Shown here piece by piece: positions 21,650-33,490 of a stretch of DNA of 64,000 bases. A program made the position numbers and the translations under genes. The notes below the pieces were generated by a model. That model was not told the origin of the DNA and ran no database searches. It was given only the letters and a program-made list of their open reading frames with translations. Position 1 is the stretch's first letter, and every line of letters starts with the position of its first letter. The stretch lies in contig CM059582.1 of assembly GCA_030407085.1 (NCBI GenBank), forward strand, positions 70,575,501-70,639,500, in the 5' to 3' direction. This DNA is from Trichopria drosophilae. Lineage: Eukaryota > Arthropoda > Insecta > Hymenoptera > Diapriidae.

Positions 21650-22350
21650 ACAGATCTTACTCTGATTCAATGTAAATTTTTGAATTCTGATACGCTATTT
21701 TGACTTTCGAAAGTCTGCCTTCGGACTCGTAGTCAGCGACCCTGAAAACCCTCAAATACAGAGTTTTATCTAATTCGAAGTCAATTTTATCATTTTGATC
21801 CGCCATTTCGAATTTAAAAAATTTGACGTCGGATTCGTAATCAGCGACCTTGAAAACCTCAAAATACAGAGTTTTGCCTAATTCAAAGCAAATTTTATCA
21901 TTTTTATCCATGTTGGATCCGCCATTTTGAATTTCAAAAATCTGATGTCGGATTCGTAATCAGCGACCTTGAAAACCTCAAAATACAGAGTTTTGCCTAA
22001 TTCGAAGCAAATTTTATAACTTTTCTCCGCCATATTGGATCCGCCATTGTGAATTTCAAAAATCTGACGTCGGATTCGTAATCAGCGACCTTGAAAACCT
22101 CAAAATACAGAGTTTTGGCTAATTCGAAGCAAATTTTATAATTTTTCTCCGCCATATTGGATCCGCCATTTTGAATTTCAAAAATCTGATGTCGGATTTG
22201 TAATCAGCGACCTAGAAAACCTCAAAATACAGAGTTTTGCCTAATTCGAAGCAAATTTTGTAATTTTTATCCGCCATATTGGATCCGCCATTTTGAATTT
22301 CAAAAATCTGACGACGGATTCGTAATCAGCGACCCTAAAAACCCTCGACT
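21650..22350 (-). repeat. 121 bp satellite, right arm (family B)
   Basis: Units recur at 119-122 bp spacing (GGATTCGTAATCAGCGACC near 21831, 21950, 22072, 22194 and 22316), each with TTGGATCCGCCATTTTGAAT. The orientation is opposite to 18090-18415. Adjacent central units differ by only a few bases, suggesting recent homogenisation. Open frames here are repeat products. Confidence 0.9.
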
Positions 22351-22599
22351 AAGATTTTTCAAACGATTTGGATGCAGCCTGCAAATCGTAACACAAATGG
22401 TTCAGAGTGCTCTCAAATGTTTCCGGAAGTCAGAATCGACTGAGGCGACCTCCCAAAATTTTAAAGGGCTGTTCTATACGCTCTCTGACGGCGCTTCGCG
22501 AACTATAATTGTAGACAAGTGTGGGTGCGTCTGTGTGAGCGTAGGTGAGCGTGAGTTAATGTATAGCTCAGTTCGACGGGTTCGAAGGGCGCTTCCCAG
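22351..22599. other. Non-coding spacer
   Basis: GC-richer than its neighbours, with an 88-codon frame at 22397-22663 lacking conserved motifs. No structure is recognised. Confidence 0.3.
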
Positions 22600-23640
22600 C
22601 GTTAAAGCGTTCTCTCGCCGCGTATACTTTTTGGAGTTCGCGTACTCGCAGATGCTTTCTTAACTTTTTTTTTTTATTATTATTATTTTAATAATATTTT
22701 ATTATTTTTTAATTATTATTACGCATGTGTAATGTAATTTCTTAAATGTCATTTTAATAATTTATTCCAAATTTTTTAAAATACAATTATTGAAAGGAAT
22801 TTTTAATTCTTGAAATATACATTTTAAATCAATTGAAGGTAATTGTTGCAACTTATTTAGGCGAATATAACGTAAAAAGAAATTTAAACGTGCGAATCAT
22901 TATTATCAGTTACAGAAATGATTAGATAAATATATAGGTAATAAGTTTTCTAAATTAGTACTAAAGAATAAATAATTTTTAAAAGTTAGAAAAATATCTC
23001 CAAAATGTTTTTACTTCTTCTTTATCAGCAAAAAAAAAAACCCAAAATAATCGGTAATAATACTTTTTACCGCTACAAAATGCTGGCCTATGTTATGCAA
23101 AATGATTTGTCACTATAATGCAATTATTCTATTTCCAGTACTTTAAATGTTATAACTATTAAATCTAATTTTTATAAAATTTGTACATAACGTTTACAAA
23201 GAATTAATTCTATAACACTTTATAAAGTTTCGAAAAAGTTTTATATGAATCCACAAATTTTATACAATTTTGAAAAAATTCACCAGATAAGTAATACATT
23301 TGTTAAAATTCGTATAAATTTGTTGGTCTGCATCAAAACATTATATAAACTTTATAAAATGTTTATACAATCATTTCTTTACAAACGAAATTACATTTGT
23401 ACTTGGGAATGAATAAATCTCAATATCTAAAATAAGAAAATATTGCCACAATGTTGCTTCTTCTCTAGCCGCAAAAAATCAAATTAATATGCGCTGATAT
23501 TCAAAACTATTTGTAATTAAAGCATTTATACGTATCTATTGGCCAATAATTGAATTGTTCAAAAAATTCTTAAAAATAATTAAAATTAGAAAACACCACA
23601 ACAACATTAGAACAATATTGATAAAGTAATTTTCATTTTG

Positions 23641-23916
23641 AAATTCTTCAATAAATTCAACGATAATTTTCAGTCTGAAAAAGTTCGGATACACGAACTT
23701 CATCCGCGAAGTGTAAAATTATTTCGATTAATAGCTTCCAACTTTATAAAACCGGAATTTTTAAAAAACGTGAAAGACTTAAATATTAATGATCCACAAA
23801 TTTAGTTAGAGAAGATTAGTTCCGGACCCGACAGCGATAAGACCATTCGAAGTTTCTCCGATGTGGAAGAAATTTTCGATACTTTGCTAAATTGTTACGA
23901 AAATTTTATGTATTAA
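23641..23916 (+). pseudogene. Unrecognised coding remnant inside long-TIR element
   Basis: A continuous plus-strand frame with one internal stop (23803-23805) has balanced amino-acid composition unlike the AT-rich surroundings. It contains VRIHELHPRSVKLFRLIASN, then FIKPEFLKNVKDLNIN and SSGPDSDKTIRSFSDVEEIF, and ends at TAA 23914-23916. I do not recognise the family. By position it may be the tail of the transposase of the surrounding long-TIR element. No start codon is evident. Confidence 0.4.
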
Positions 23917-24529
23917 TTGAATTAATGATTTTTTTGTTATTTTATTTATGGGGGGTCGCCCAGTGATCGGGCTACCTTTAGTTAGCCCGTGAGGGAAGTG
24001 CTGACTTCCAGGTCCTCGTCTTACCCCCTAGATAACGTTATTCGTCGCAGCAAGGCTTCAGAAAGCCTTGATACTATGAAAAACGGCAAAAAGAAGCGGC
24101 CCCGAGTTCACCCAGCCCAGGGAAAAGTACCCGGTTTGGGCTCCTAACTTTATAAAGTGTTATAGAATTAATTCTTTGTAAACGCTGTGTACAAATTTTA
24201 TAAAAACTTTACCATACATTTGTATCACTACTAATTTAGAAAATGCGTTATCTTTTTATTATCACTTTCATAAAGTCGTTGTCGTGGCGTTTGTTGATTA
24301 TATTATTTTTAAGCATTTGTTAATGTTTCGTTGAAAGGATTTTATAATCATAACATTTAAAGCAATGGAAATAGTATAATCGCATTAGTGACCAATCATT
24401 TTGAATAACAGTAGTTACCATTTTGTCGGCAAAAAATATTATTACATATTACTTTGATTTTTTGCGGATAAAGAAGAAGCACTTTTAAAATTCTATATTC
24501 ATTACTACTAATTTAGAACTGTTATCTAA

Positions 24530-25410
24530 TGTTACGATTTTTATGTTTTTCGTAATGCAATTTTTTTATCAGGATCAGGAGTTGTATGGGATGATTCTCG
24601 GTAGCTGAGAATCGTTTATAGGATCTTCCGCATAAAGGGGATCGACACCCCAAGTGACGAAATACTGGCGAATTTAGTAATGATAACTTTATTTTAACTT
24701 AGGGAAATTCCAACTTCAGGTCGTACAGATCGTCCGGGTATATACTACTAAGTACGGTATTGATTCGCGGAGAGTCGCGGATTAATGTGTCGCGAAGTTT
24801 GCGAGATCTTTTCGGTTTCGTTCACGGTGCGACTCTAACGGAGATCTTTGCTTGATCGTACGCGGGGCGACTCTGACGGAGATCCTCTCTGGATCGTACA
24901 TGTTGCGACTCTGCACCGAGATCTTCACGGCGTTATAGACGGTGCGACTCTGCACCGAGATCTTCACTCGATCATTAACGGGGCGACTCTGATTTCGGGC
25001 AATGCGATTGCCCTTTTTATATGGTAGATGTCGATGAGATCATCGTCCTTTTTGATGGACACCTGCACTTGTTGTTTGCCACATGCCATGTTCCACGAAT
25101 CGCTCACCCCTTTGACTTATCGGTAACCTCGGCGATTCGGGGAACGTGTGCTATTGTGTACGTGTGTGAGTCACAATCTTAAGGATTGTGTTACTTTGAG
25201 CTTCGGCGTGGCACATTCTTTTCTTGCCCGATTGGGCTTGCAGCTAGAGGAACCTGTGGTTCCCAGTGTAAGTTACAGCACGTGTGCAATATATGTTCGA
25301 CGCCGAATCGGGCCCTTCGGTGTGTGTGTGTGTGTGTCTTGTCGATCTTACAAAGACAAGTATTGTCTATGTTACGAGTGCTATTATGTGCGTAGCCAGC
25401 ATCCGTAACA
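24530..25410. mobile_element. Solo LTR with CTAA target duplication
   Basis: An 881 bp insertion starts TGTTACG and ends CGTAACA, a perfect 7 bp inverted end, and is flanked by CTAA at 24526-24529 and 25411-25414. The opposite arm of the surrounding palindrome (complement of about 22915-22945) preserves the empty site. The ends and 4 bp duplication suit a Ty3/Gypsy-type LTR left by recombination. It carries an internal 39 bp tandem repeat and a (GT)n run near 25320. There is no pol sequence. Confidence 0.8.
24818..24996. repeat. 39 bp tandem repeat within solo LTR
   Basis: About 4.5 units share GCGACTCTG, (C/A)CGGAGATC or CACCGAGATC, and a TCGTAC/TCATTA linker. It lies wholly within the solo LTR and gives a repeated series of near-identical short words of the kind that could bind a protein. 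Confidence 0.75.
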
Positions 25411-25734
25411 CTAACAATTTCTGTAATTGATAATAATGATTCGTGTAAATGGAAGTAAAGAAAACGCGTTTAAATTTCATTTTGCGTCATATTCACCTGA
25501 ATAATGCCTTCAGTTGAGTTATAGAGTATATTTCAAGAATTTAAAATTCATTTAAAAAATTAAATTTTAAAAATAAGGAAGAAATAATTATTTTTAATAA
25601 ATTACAATGTATGTATAATAATGAAAAAAAGGATAAAAGAGCATCTGCGAGTACGCGAACTCGAAAAGTTTTGCGTGACAGTCAAACGCTTTAACCACTT
25701 GGCTAATACGATCTTTTTCACGTGTTTGTAGTAA

Positions 25735-26740
25735 TGCTGCTGTTAACTGCTGCCCGCGGGAATTTATTTAATTTGATTTTTTGCTGATTAAGGATGAGTA
25801 AAAGCATTTTGACAATATTTTCTTATGTGTATAGAAAATGATTTATTTTTACTACTAATTTAGAAAATGTTTTATCTTCTTATTATTATTTTTCTAATGT
25901 CGTTGTAGTGTTTTTTAATTTTCATGATTTTTAAGCACTTTTTTTAAAACTTCATGAACAACAAGTGCAAGTCGACTAATGTATCGACTAATAATAAATT
26001 AGTATCGACTAATGTGTTATTACATATTAATATGATTTTTTTGCGGATAAAGAAGAAGTAATAACGTTGTGGCAATATTTTCCTAGCTAAAGATAATGAT
26101 TTATTCCTTACCAATGTTTGATAAAGTTTAGTTTATTACAAAAATAATTCTATAACCATTTTATAACATTTTTATAATATTTTAATGTGGGTCTACAAAT
26201 TTTATATGAATTTAAAAGAATATGTTACTTATCTGCAGATAGGATTTTAGCGAAATTGTATCAAATTTGTGGATCCATATACAAACTTTATAAAATGTTT
26301 ATAGAATAAATTCTTTATGAACGCTGCATAAATATTTTATAGAAATTTTATAAAAACTTTATCGAACATTTTTACCTCGGTCACTACTAATTTAGAAAAT
26401 GTATTATCTTTTTATTATTACATTCATAAAGTCGTTGTCGTGGTGTTAATTTCAATTATTTCTAAGCATTTGTTAATGCTTTGTTAAAAAGATTTAATAG
26501 TTATAACATTTAAAATACTGGAAATAGAATAATTGCATTATAGTGACAAATCAGTTTGCATAACATAGGTCAGCATTTTGTAGCGGTAAAAAGTATTATT
26601 ACCGATTATTTTGGGTTTTTTTTGCTGATAAAGAAGAAGTAAAAACATTTTGGATATATTTTTATCATCAGGCATCGCGTATGAAATTTTATTTACATAT
26701 GAATAATGTATATTGACCAAATATTGATACAAATTACAAC
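25735..26740. repeat. Further inverted copies of the long-TIR arm
   Basis: 26100-26400 and 26410-26650 repeat, in inverted orientation, the left arm segments 23160-23420 and 22930-23170 (for example GACAAATCAGTTTGCATAAC and GATAAAGAAGAAGTAAAAAC). 25780-26060 holds a more diverged copy. This is a separate, truncated member of the same repeat family next to the main element. It has no genes. Confidence 0.65.
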
Positions 26741-27659
26741 AATGCGTTTTTTTAAATTTATGCTTATTTTTTTAAGAAAAATGCCTTGAATTGTAGTTGT
26801 AATATTTTGAATGTATCAATATTTTTGTATTTTTTAAACATATTTATTGAAATTTTTGAAATGAGAATTTGTCAAATTCGATTGCATAAATAGATCATCA
26901 ATCTGTGATGTTAAATGCAACGACTTTTAATTCTAAAATATTTTCGAAAAATATTCCTTGGACGACTAACCATATAGAAAAAATTAGTAACTATTGCTAA
27001 TTTTTTGGAGTTATTCATTAGGACATATGCGTGTTTGCAGGTTAAAATGAAACTGTTTATAAACTCTTTTTCTACGATTAACTTCAGTTAAAAGAATAGA
27101 TTTTTCTTCAAACGTTAAAAATCATCATTAATTTATAGTAAACGAAGTTTGAGTTTCAATTGTAAATATTCGGCCGAAGGCGGAAATAAAACGCAAGAAT
27201 TTTGGCAGCACAAATTAAGATATTTATTTTAACTGATTCACGACGGAGCAACAAGGTTCGAATTCAGCGGAATCGACGTCGCGATCGCGATCGACAAACC
27301 GAGAAAAAACCCACGGCGAATTTCTCAAATCTTAAAGCCGCAATGTCGAAAACCACAAGGTCAAATTATCGTGCCGAAAATGGTCCCGATCCGACCTCGG
27401 GCTTCCCGAAAGGATCGAACGGGGTTTCTTGATGATGAGATTCCACCTCTCCGTGACCTTCGGCGCTTTTGCCCCCGCGATGAGGGTTTACGGAACTTGG
27501 GACGAGAGCGTCCGAAACGCTCGTAAACAAAAATCAAAATTCTCCGAAACACAGCAACTTGGAAAAATGCAGCGGATTCTCGGTCGATTCGTGAACTCGT
27601 AGAGCAGACGTGAAAACGTGCGAAAATTAAATCGTACGCGGAATGATCCGTCAAGCTAG
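26741..27659. other. AT-rich spacer, then GC-richer unassigned block
   Basis: 26741-27190 is AT-rich and empty. 27191-27659 is GC-richer, starts just after an AATAAA, and lies directly downstream of the decayed BEL-3 pol. It may be that element's 3' LTR, but I cannot define its ends. The 76- and 97-codon frames here have no motifs. Confidence 0.3.
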
Positions 27660-28096
27660 TGTGGTGTTTTTCCCTTCATAAACGAAGTTGTTTGTATCGT
27701 CGTCAAGAAGACTGATTTCGAATTAAGTATTCGAAATTCGAACGATTCCGGTTTTACCAAACCTTGCCATTCCGCACGCCTACGGCCGATTTCGTATATG
27801 GTACCCCATTCGGCGTGCAATGGTGTGGGAAACCCACAGAAAATCCGCACCTAGTGCGGTCGACTCTAATATCTCGATTGCAGATTTTTCACTTGCACAA
27901 ATCCTTTCGGCTGTCCCTATACCCAACGCTTCTAACTGAAACTAATAATTATTCGTAAGTCGATGCAAAATATTATCTTGCTAATCTACTTCATCTAGTT
28001 TACCTTTATTCACGGTACAGAGAGCGCACTGTTCTTTTGTCGAGGACTTTTTCGAGATCATGCCGGGCACCACACAACCCACTGGAGTTTTTGAAA

Positions 28097-28447
28097 TCAT
28101 CGGTAACCCACCGCCCGAACTTCCACAGAGGTGATCGCGTGAGCATTGTTTTGCCCGATTAGAATTATCGGTTTCACATTAATATACGAGTTTACGGGAA
28201 TTTCGCTGATACATGGACGTTGGTCGATTACCTCGTTTTCGAGAGACTGAATGGGTAAATTGAGATCGGAAATAGTGTGTACGCCCGAAAGTTCGTAGAT
28301 TTCTGAAAAGCCCATTATCGAAATCGACATTTTTTCGCTTTCTCCGATTAAAGACCCGTTTCCCGAAATTCCCTTTAAAGTAAAATTGACGCTGGGACCT
28401 CGAACACCGAGTTGTCGGGCCGTATTTTTGTCAATTAGAGTGATCAT
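28097..28447 (-). pseudogene. BEL-3 retropepsin-like protease fragment
   Basis: This 116-codon frame belongs to the peptidase A17/DUF1758 group. It starts inside the active-site region, SMITLIDKNTARQLG, where the preceding codons read SNNGS rather than the expected DSGS-type motif, so the catalytic Asp appears changed. It continues with a GISGNG flap-like segment and the PIILIGQNNAHAI motif equivalent to the DILIGxD segment of other BEL proteases. It ends at a stop, and the frame moves downstream. Confidence 0.65.
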
Positions 28448-28563
28448 TGAACCGTTGTTGCTCGGGAAGTCAGACCGAACAAAGTGACAGGGAGTATTTT
28501 CAATAAACCGCGACCTGAGTTTAGTAATATGACTGTACCATTATGTTTTGAGAACGAGAATTT

Positions 28564-28960
28564 TTAGAATCCTTGTCGTTTCGCTCCGCTTGTCGTTTTC
28601 TTGTTCCCGAACGATCGAGCTTCATGACGTTTACGTGGTTCTTTTTTGAAGGCTTGGAAACCCTGTCCAGAAGTATTATTCGAAGTAATGTTTACTCGTA
28701 CATTATCGCGGTTATCGTGTAGCTTAAAATTATGAAAGCTGCAAGAATTTATTCCGCATAAACCTTTCCCGTTTGCAATCACTTAAACGATGAGCGTTCA
28801 AGAAACAACAATAGCAACGATTTTCATTTCGCGCCCCCATTCCAGCGATCATCGATAAATAGGTCCGAGAAGCGCCTACAATAAAAAATTACGTGCGCTC
28901 TACCACCGCAATAATGGCAGTTGACTGTACCTACTTGTTGGTAATTTTTACCGCGATATT
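28564..28960 (-). pseudogene. BEL-3 gag zinc-knuckle region
   Basis: Two CX2CX4HX4C knuckles can be read on the minus strand, near 28880 and 28800, in different frames, followed by the 72-codon frame at 28564-28782 with a Cys/His cluster. In BEL gag the knuckles bind element RNA for packaging. A frameshift between the knuckles and a stop after the third segment disable it. Confidence 0.6.
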
Positions 28961-29122
28961 CATTAAACCCTTCTCGAACGACTGTCGCGCATACCGTACC
29001 CGTTTGTCTTCGATGTCTATCAAAAAGGCGTATATTATTTCGAAATTTGCGAGATTCCTTGCGAGGTTTGCGTATCTCGAGACCAGGATTGCTCGTTTCT
29101 TCACGTGATTTTCTTTTTTCAA

Positions 29123-30019
29123 TTAATGCGTTTCTTTGATAGATTTAACACTCTGTATAAACTTTTAACTAAATTATTTTTTCTGAAATCACATTTTTAT
29201 TGCATGTGATAAAAGTGCCCTAAACTTCTGCTGAACATGGGTCATTTTAATCCTAAGAATAAATAATTTTGTTATTAATGAAAAATGTTTTAGTTTCATC
29301 ATTTAGATTTATAGAAACTTACAAAACTTCTCGCTAAAGTTAAATTACTAAAAACTGATGTGGATGAAAATTGAAAATATCTTCATACAGAAATAACTTA
29401 AAATATTCTGAAACATCAAATAACATCTTAAAGTAAAAAACATTGTTCATATTTTTTAACATTAGTTATTCAGTGATTTTGCATTTTAGTCACATTTTCT
29501 TACATATGTGTGTTTTATTTTCTCTTTTAACGTCTATCATTTTTAAAAATTCACAACACTGAATGAATTTATTTCGAGCGTATTTATAACATGTAAAGTC
29601 TTTTATATGTTTTAATGAATTTTTTATATGTTGTTAATTCAAATGCCGATCGATTGCAATGTTCACTTGCAGTACAGTTTGAGACGACCGATGTTTCTGA
29701 CAGCCTTCTTCCTTCGAGCGTCACTGCGCTCAAAAACAAAAACGCGCAGTCCATGTGCGATGCACATTTTCTTCGGCTTCATTCACGGCATCAGCCAAGA
29801 ATGGCTCTCTTGGCTCTCTTTCGGGGCTCAATAACTTGAAACGCATAATTCGCCGGTATTGTTCGTAAAGAAAATTGTTGTTCGGTTTTTCTTCCTCTAT
29901 TTGCTCATACCCGACGTGCCATAGGTAGTGTTAAGCGGTGTATATATATTTTTGGGTAAGTCTGCAAAGCTTAGTAATATCTATGACTCGCCTCTTGGCA
30001 TTGTAAGGAAAGATTGTAC
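29123..30019. other. AT-rich spacer with a GC-richer island
   Basis: 29123-29600 is AT-rich and empty. 29640-29830 is GC-richer with overlapping 68- and 74-codon frames without known motifs. 29880-30019 leads into the AATAAAGATGTA-type 3' end below and may be part of a LINE or SINE 3' region. Confidence 0.3.
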
Positions 30020-30430
30020 TCTCTCTAGGTGACCAATAAAGATGTATATTTTTTGTTATTGTTGTTATTATTATTTTAATAATTACTTAACAATAACATT
30101 GGTTCCATATGTCGCTCAATCTGTCAGAAAAGTAAGCAATGTTTTGCTCACATCTCTACCAGATCATCGTGAAATTTCACTGTATCTACGCCCCAAATAA
30201 TGAGGTAGATGATTGCAGTGTCGGCACCGAGTTCAATTCAACACGCAGAAAATTGATGCTCGGGAATCGAACCCAGAACCTTCGGAGACGATCGGGCTAC
30301 GAAACAAGGCGGACGGCTTAGCCATCGTAACCATCTCGCCCTCTGCTCCCTCCCTCTATGTGTCCAATAAAGCTGTATTTTATTGTCGTTATTATCGATG
30401 TTGTTATTATTATTATTTTAATAATATATT
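30020..30430 (-). mobile_element. tRNA-derived SINE-like element
   Basis: On the minus strand from about 30345, a tRNA-like head has an A-box-like GATGGTTACGATGGCTAAG and a perfect B box GGTTCGATTCC (near 30270). A non-tRNA body follows, then an AT-rich tail of AATAATAATAAC repeats (about 30060-30090). Two ~75 bp direct copies, each with CCAATAAAGxTGTAT followed by TTATT repeats, lie at 30020-30088 and 30352-30430 on either side. The anticodon arm does not fold as a real tRNA, so I call a SINE rather than a tRNA gene. Confidence 0.5.
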
Positions 30431-30502
30431 ACTCCATATATATATATGTATGTGAGTGTATATGCAGAAATATAGAATTATATGCAAAATAATACATTGC
30501 AG

Positions 30503-30735
30503 ATACATTTATACCATTCACGTGCCAAAGAGATGCGTGTCCAAATGTTGGAAATGCGGAGGCAACAAAAGTATGCTATGATCATCGTATTTCAACTAAA
30601 TTCTCTGTCGACTCACCTCCACCATTATATTTATGTATAGAATGTGCTAATGAAATTCATCGCGAACATCCAAACCAAATGTTTTATGATGTTATTCACC
30701 CAATGCTACAACTTTCTCAACATTGCGAAAATAAG
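30503..30735 (+). CDS. Probable internal exon of a host gene
   Basis: A 233 bp open segment is bounded by a 3' splice-site-like ATTGCAG and a 5' splice site AAG|GTATAT. It translates without stops in one frame (two leading bases, then 77 codons). The composition is protein-like: a Cys/His-rich domain with FTCQRDACPNVG, VCYDHRIST, PPPLYLCIECANEIHREHP and a final CENK. The Cys/His spacing suggests a zinc-binding fold. The pattern resembles a segment of UNC79, a subunit of the NALCN channel complex, but that match is from memory and uncertain. No neighbouring exon is seen in the window, so the flanks would be long introns filled by transposons. An isolated captured exon is the alternative. Confidence 0.5.
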
Positions 30736-31134
30736 GTATATCTAATGGTTTTTCTATGTAATATATTGTTACCTTTTTTGTAATAAATTTTAAATACTTT
30801 TAATATATAATTAATAAACTTTCCGCTGATAAGCCATACGTTTATTTAATATTAATTATTATTAATCGCGACTTGCGATATTATAAAAATTACACAATTT
30901 TGGAATATCTTTGGTCATTTTTCTCGCTGACGAATGCCACGTAGACGCTCCCTATATCTACCCCATGTTATCTTAATATCCATAAGAATAGTCATACGAA
31001 TGTAGTTTCTAAACGCAATTTTAAGTACGTACCATACTCGGAGAGAAAAAATATTGGCGAAATAGTAGAAGAATTACATAATGTTTTTTGTTTACGATTT
31101 ATACATTTAATATTTCTTAAACTATTCTTATTAT
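30736..31134. other. AT-rich non-coding (possible intron)
   Basis: Follows the splice donor at 30736. No frame or repeat is recognised. Confidence 0.35.
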
Positions 31135-31335
31135 TCATTTATTTATTTATTTTATTTATTTAACAGGCGGAATCGCTCTTTTTTACACGAATTTGTTACA
31201 CATATACTAAATCTTAAGATTTGCGAGAGTTGTAGGTCGTCTTTCTAGATGGCGCCGTACTTTACATTTGTGGAGGAAATCTAGGAACTTCAGAAACCTA
31301 CACCAAGTATGATAGGGGTACTTAAAGCACGAATA
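31135..31335 (-). mobile_element. LINE 3' end with (AAAT)n tail
   Basis: A minus-strand 3' terminus ends in an AAAT/AAATA tail (31135-31165). The preceding ~170 bp match 63640-63838 on the opposite strand (shared AGATTTGCGAGAG-like word, GGAGGAA and TCAGAAACCTACAC). Two dispersed copies with A-rich tails support a LINE 3' untranslated region. The 84-codon minus frame upstream (31207-31461) has no firm motif. Confidence 0.5.
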
Positions 31336-31674
31336 TGCACCTTTTAAGAGTTCAACGTTTTGGATTTTTGAACGTCTACGTGCACTTAGGAAAGCGTACA
31401 GGAAGAGTTCCTGATTAATATATAAGACAAAAATACTTTTCCAAGCCAATTCTTTAGCCAAGAAATTTTTTTAGGAAACATTCCGTTACAGCTATATGAG
31501 AAAACCAAAATTAAAGAGTTCATTAGACTTTCGGCAAGAAGGATTAAAGCGATTTCATGATATATATATATATAACAATTTAGGCCGTCAGATCCCACGG
31601 GTTTCCGCTGGAATGCCGCTACTTTATCTCCCTCCCCTTCCATCACTACCTTCCGTAAACTTCAAAAAAAAAAA

Positions 31675-32180
31675 TATAAATCAAATTGTCTTACCGGTTC
31701 ACCCATTGCACCCACTGTCGCAATTTCTCTTATATGCTCACTCCAAGTAAATTAATTCAATATTTAAGAGGATAACTTTGGACTTGTAATTATTAACCCT
31801 AACTTAACGGTCTACTCGGTGTCCCAACGGTCAAAATAACTTAATTTATAACTTCAATCGCTTTCCAGATAAAGTTAATTTGACTATCCGTTGTACTACC
31901 CGTCGCCATCGGGCTTCTTTTCACAACTTCAATTTGAATTTATTTCATTAGTAAAAAAAGTCATTTTTATTTAGTTACTTAGCCGTCGCTTGTACCAAGA
32001 TCGAAAGTGCATTTCCATGTTCAAGCTAAATAAATTAATTGAACTACTTATCCATTATACTTCCGGTCGCAATCGTGCCTCTTTCCGCAACTTCAATCCG
32101 CACTTATGTAAAAAAAAAAATTTTATGTCTTTGACTTAGATATGCACCCGTCGTACCACGTCACTATTGTCGGACTAAAA
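31675..32180. repeat. Degenerate ~155-170 bp direct repeats
   Basis: Three diverged units share GTCGC(A/C)AT, TTCxCxACTTCAAT and TTAATT(G/C)A words near 31725, 31905 and 32075. No frame is present. Boundaries are approximate. Confidence 0.45.
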
Positions 32181-32241
32181 ATTTTTTTTTCACCCCTCGC
32201 AAATTGGCTCTCGCACAAATTTTCTTAATTTTCTTTATACT

Positions 32242-32730
<489 letters not shown>

Positions 32731-32929
32731 AGTAATGAAATTCTGCAGAATTCTGTATGGGTCAATTTCCAAAATTAAGTTTTGTCATTTTGTAGAAAAC
32801 AACCAAATAGAAAAAATTACTTTTAGCGAAAGATTCCGTAGTTGGATAGATAGATAGATAGATAGTTTACGCACATACATAGGGATACAAAAAAAGACCC
32901 GTAGGGAAGGGATTCGTTTCTGGAATTAA

Positions 32930-33290
32930 ATATTATAATTGAGCACGAAACAAACTTAGTATTAATCGTAAAGAGCCACATTTTTTAAATAATAGAAAAA
33001 AGAAAAAGAAAACTGGCATATTAATTGCCCAGCCGAAAGTCTCTGCGTATAAAGCATGCCTTTACAAAATTGTTCAGGACTTTCACGGAACTCACATCGT
33101 TTGTACATATAAGTTTGAATAAATCTAATTCGAAAGAGGCTGTGAATTCGCAGGTAAATGAAGATTTGGATCGTAGGCCTTTGAGTAACGGACATTCTAA
33201 TAAAATATGAGCAAGATCCTCCAGTACACCGTATTTACACAAACGCACACATACGTAGGATCGTAATGAAATCTTCGGCCGCAGATCAAT
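32930..33290 (-). pseudogene. LINE C-terminal fragment
   Basis: A 75-codon minus frame (33021-33248) contains CKYGVLEDLAHILLECPLL. This is the Cys/His C-terminal signature also seen in LINE-1 at 33832-35334 (CTLCNYNVHETLLHILSECPLL). It is a separate 5'-truncated copy of a related LINE. Upstream RT is absent. Confidence 0.6.
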
Positions 33291-33490
33291 ATTGACCTAG
33301 AATATTTACTCAGTCACTAGAATAGTTACTAAGTCAGGAGACAGTCGAACAGGGTAAAAGGTAAAAAATGAATCGGAATGCTGTCTAAAAATTGGGAGCT
33401 GGAAAGAATCGGAATTATAATAAGCTGAAAGATCGTTTTTCCTTTTTAAATTAGCATAGCTAAACACTATCGAACAATAATCTGGCTCCC
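33291..33490. other. Non-coding spacer
   Basis: No frame or repeat is recognised between the two LINE 3' ends. Confidence 0.3.

Larger units (their letters stand above)
22600..25720. mobile_element. Long-TIR element with unknown coding remnant
   Basis: The left arm 22600-23420 pairs in inverted order with 24130-24525 plus 25415-25720. GAGTTCGCGTACTCGCAGATGC pairs at both outer ends. ATTCTTGAAATATAC, GAATCATTATTATCAGTTACAG and GTAATAATACTTTTTACCGC follow inward in the correct palindromic order. The right arm is split by an 881 bp solo LTR. The core holds a 92-codon coding-like remnant (23641-23916) and a GC-richer block (23945-24145). The whole looks like a decayed DNA transposon with ~0.8 kb TIRs. 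Confidence 0.65.
27660..29122 (-). mobile_element. Decayed BEL/Pao remnant BEL-3 (gag-protease-RT N-terminus)
   Basis: On the minus strand, from 29122 downward, there is a basic gag C-terminus and two CCHC zinc knuckles (CHYCGGRAHVIFYC and CYCCFLNAHRLSDC, in different frames near 28880 and 28800). Next come a further Cys/His segment (CGINSCSFHNFKLHDN), an A17-type protease (NNGSMITLIDKNTARQLG) and the linker with EALGIGTAERICASEKSAIEI. The order gag-protease-linker is that of BEL/Pao. RT, RNase H and integrase are gone. Many stops and shifts show it is old. No LTR is securely identified. Confidence 0.75.

Noticed and set aside
30230..30345. Functional tRNA gene on minus
   Set aside because: The B box is good, but the anticodon and acceptor arms do not fold as a tRNA, and a SINE-like body and tail follow.
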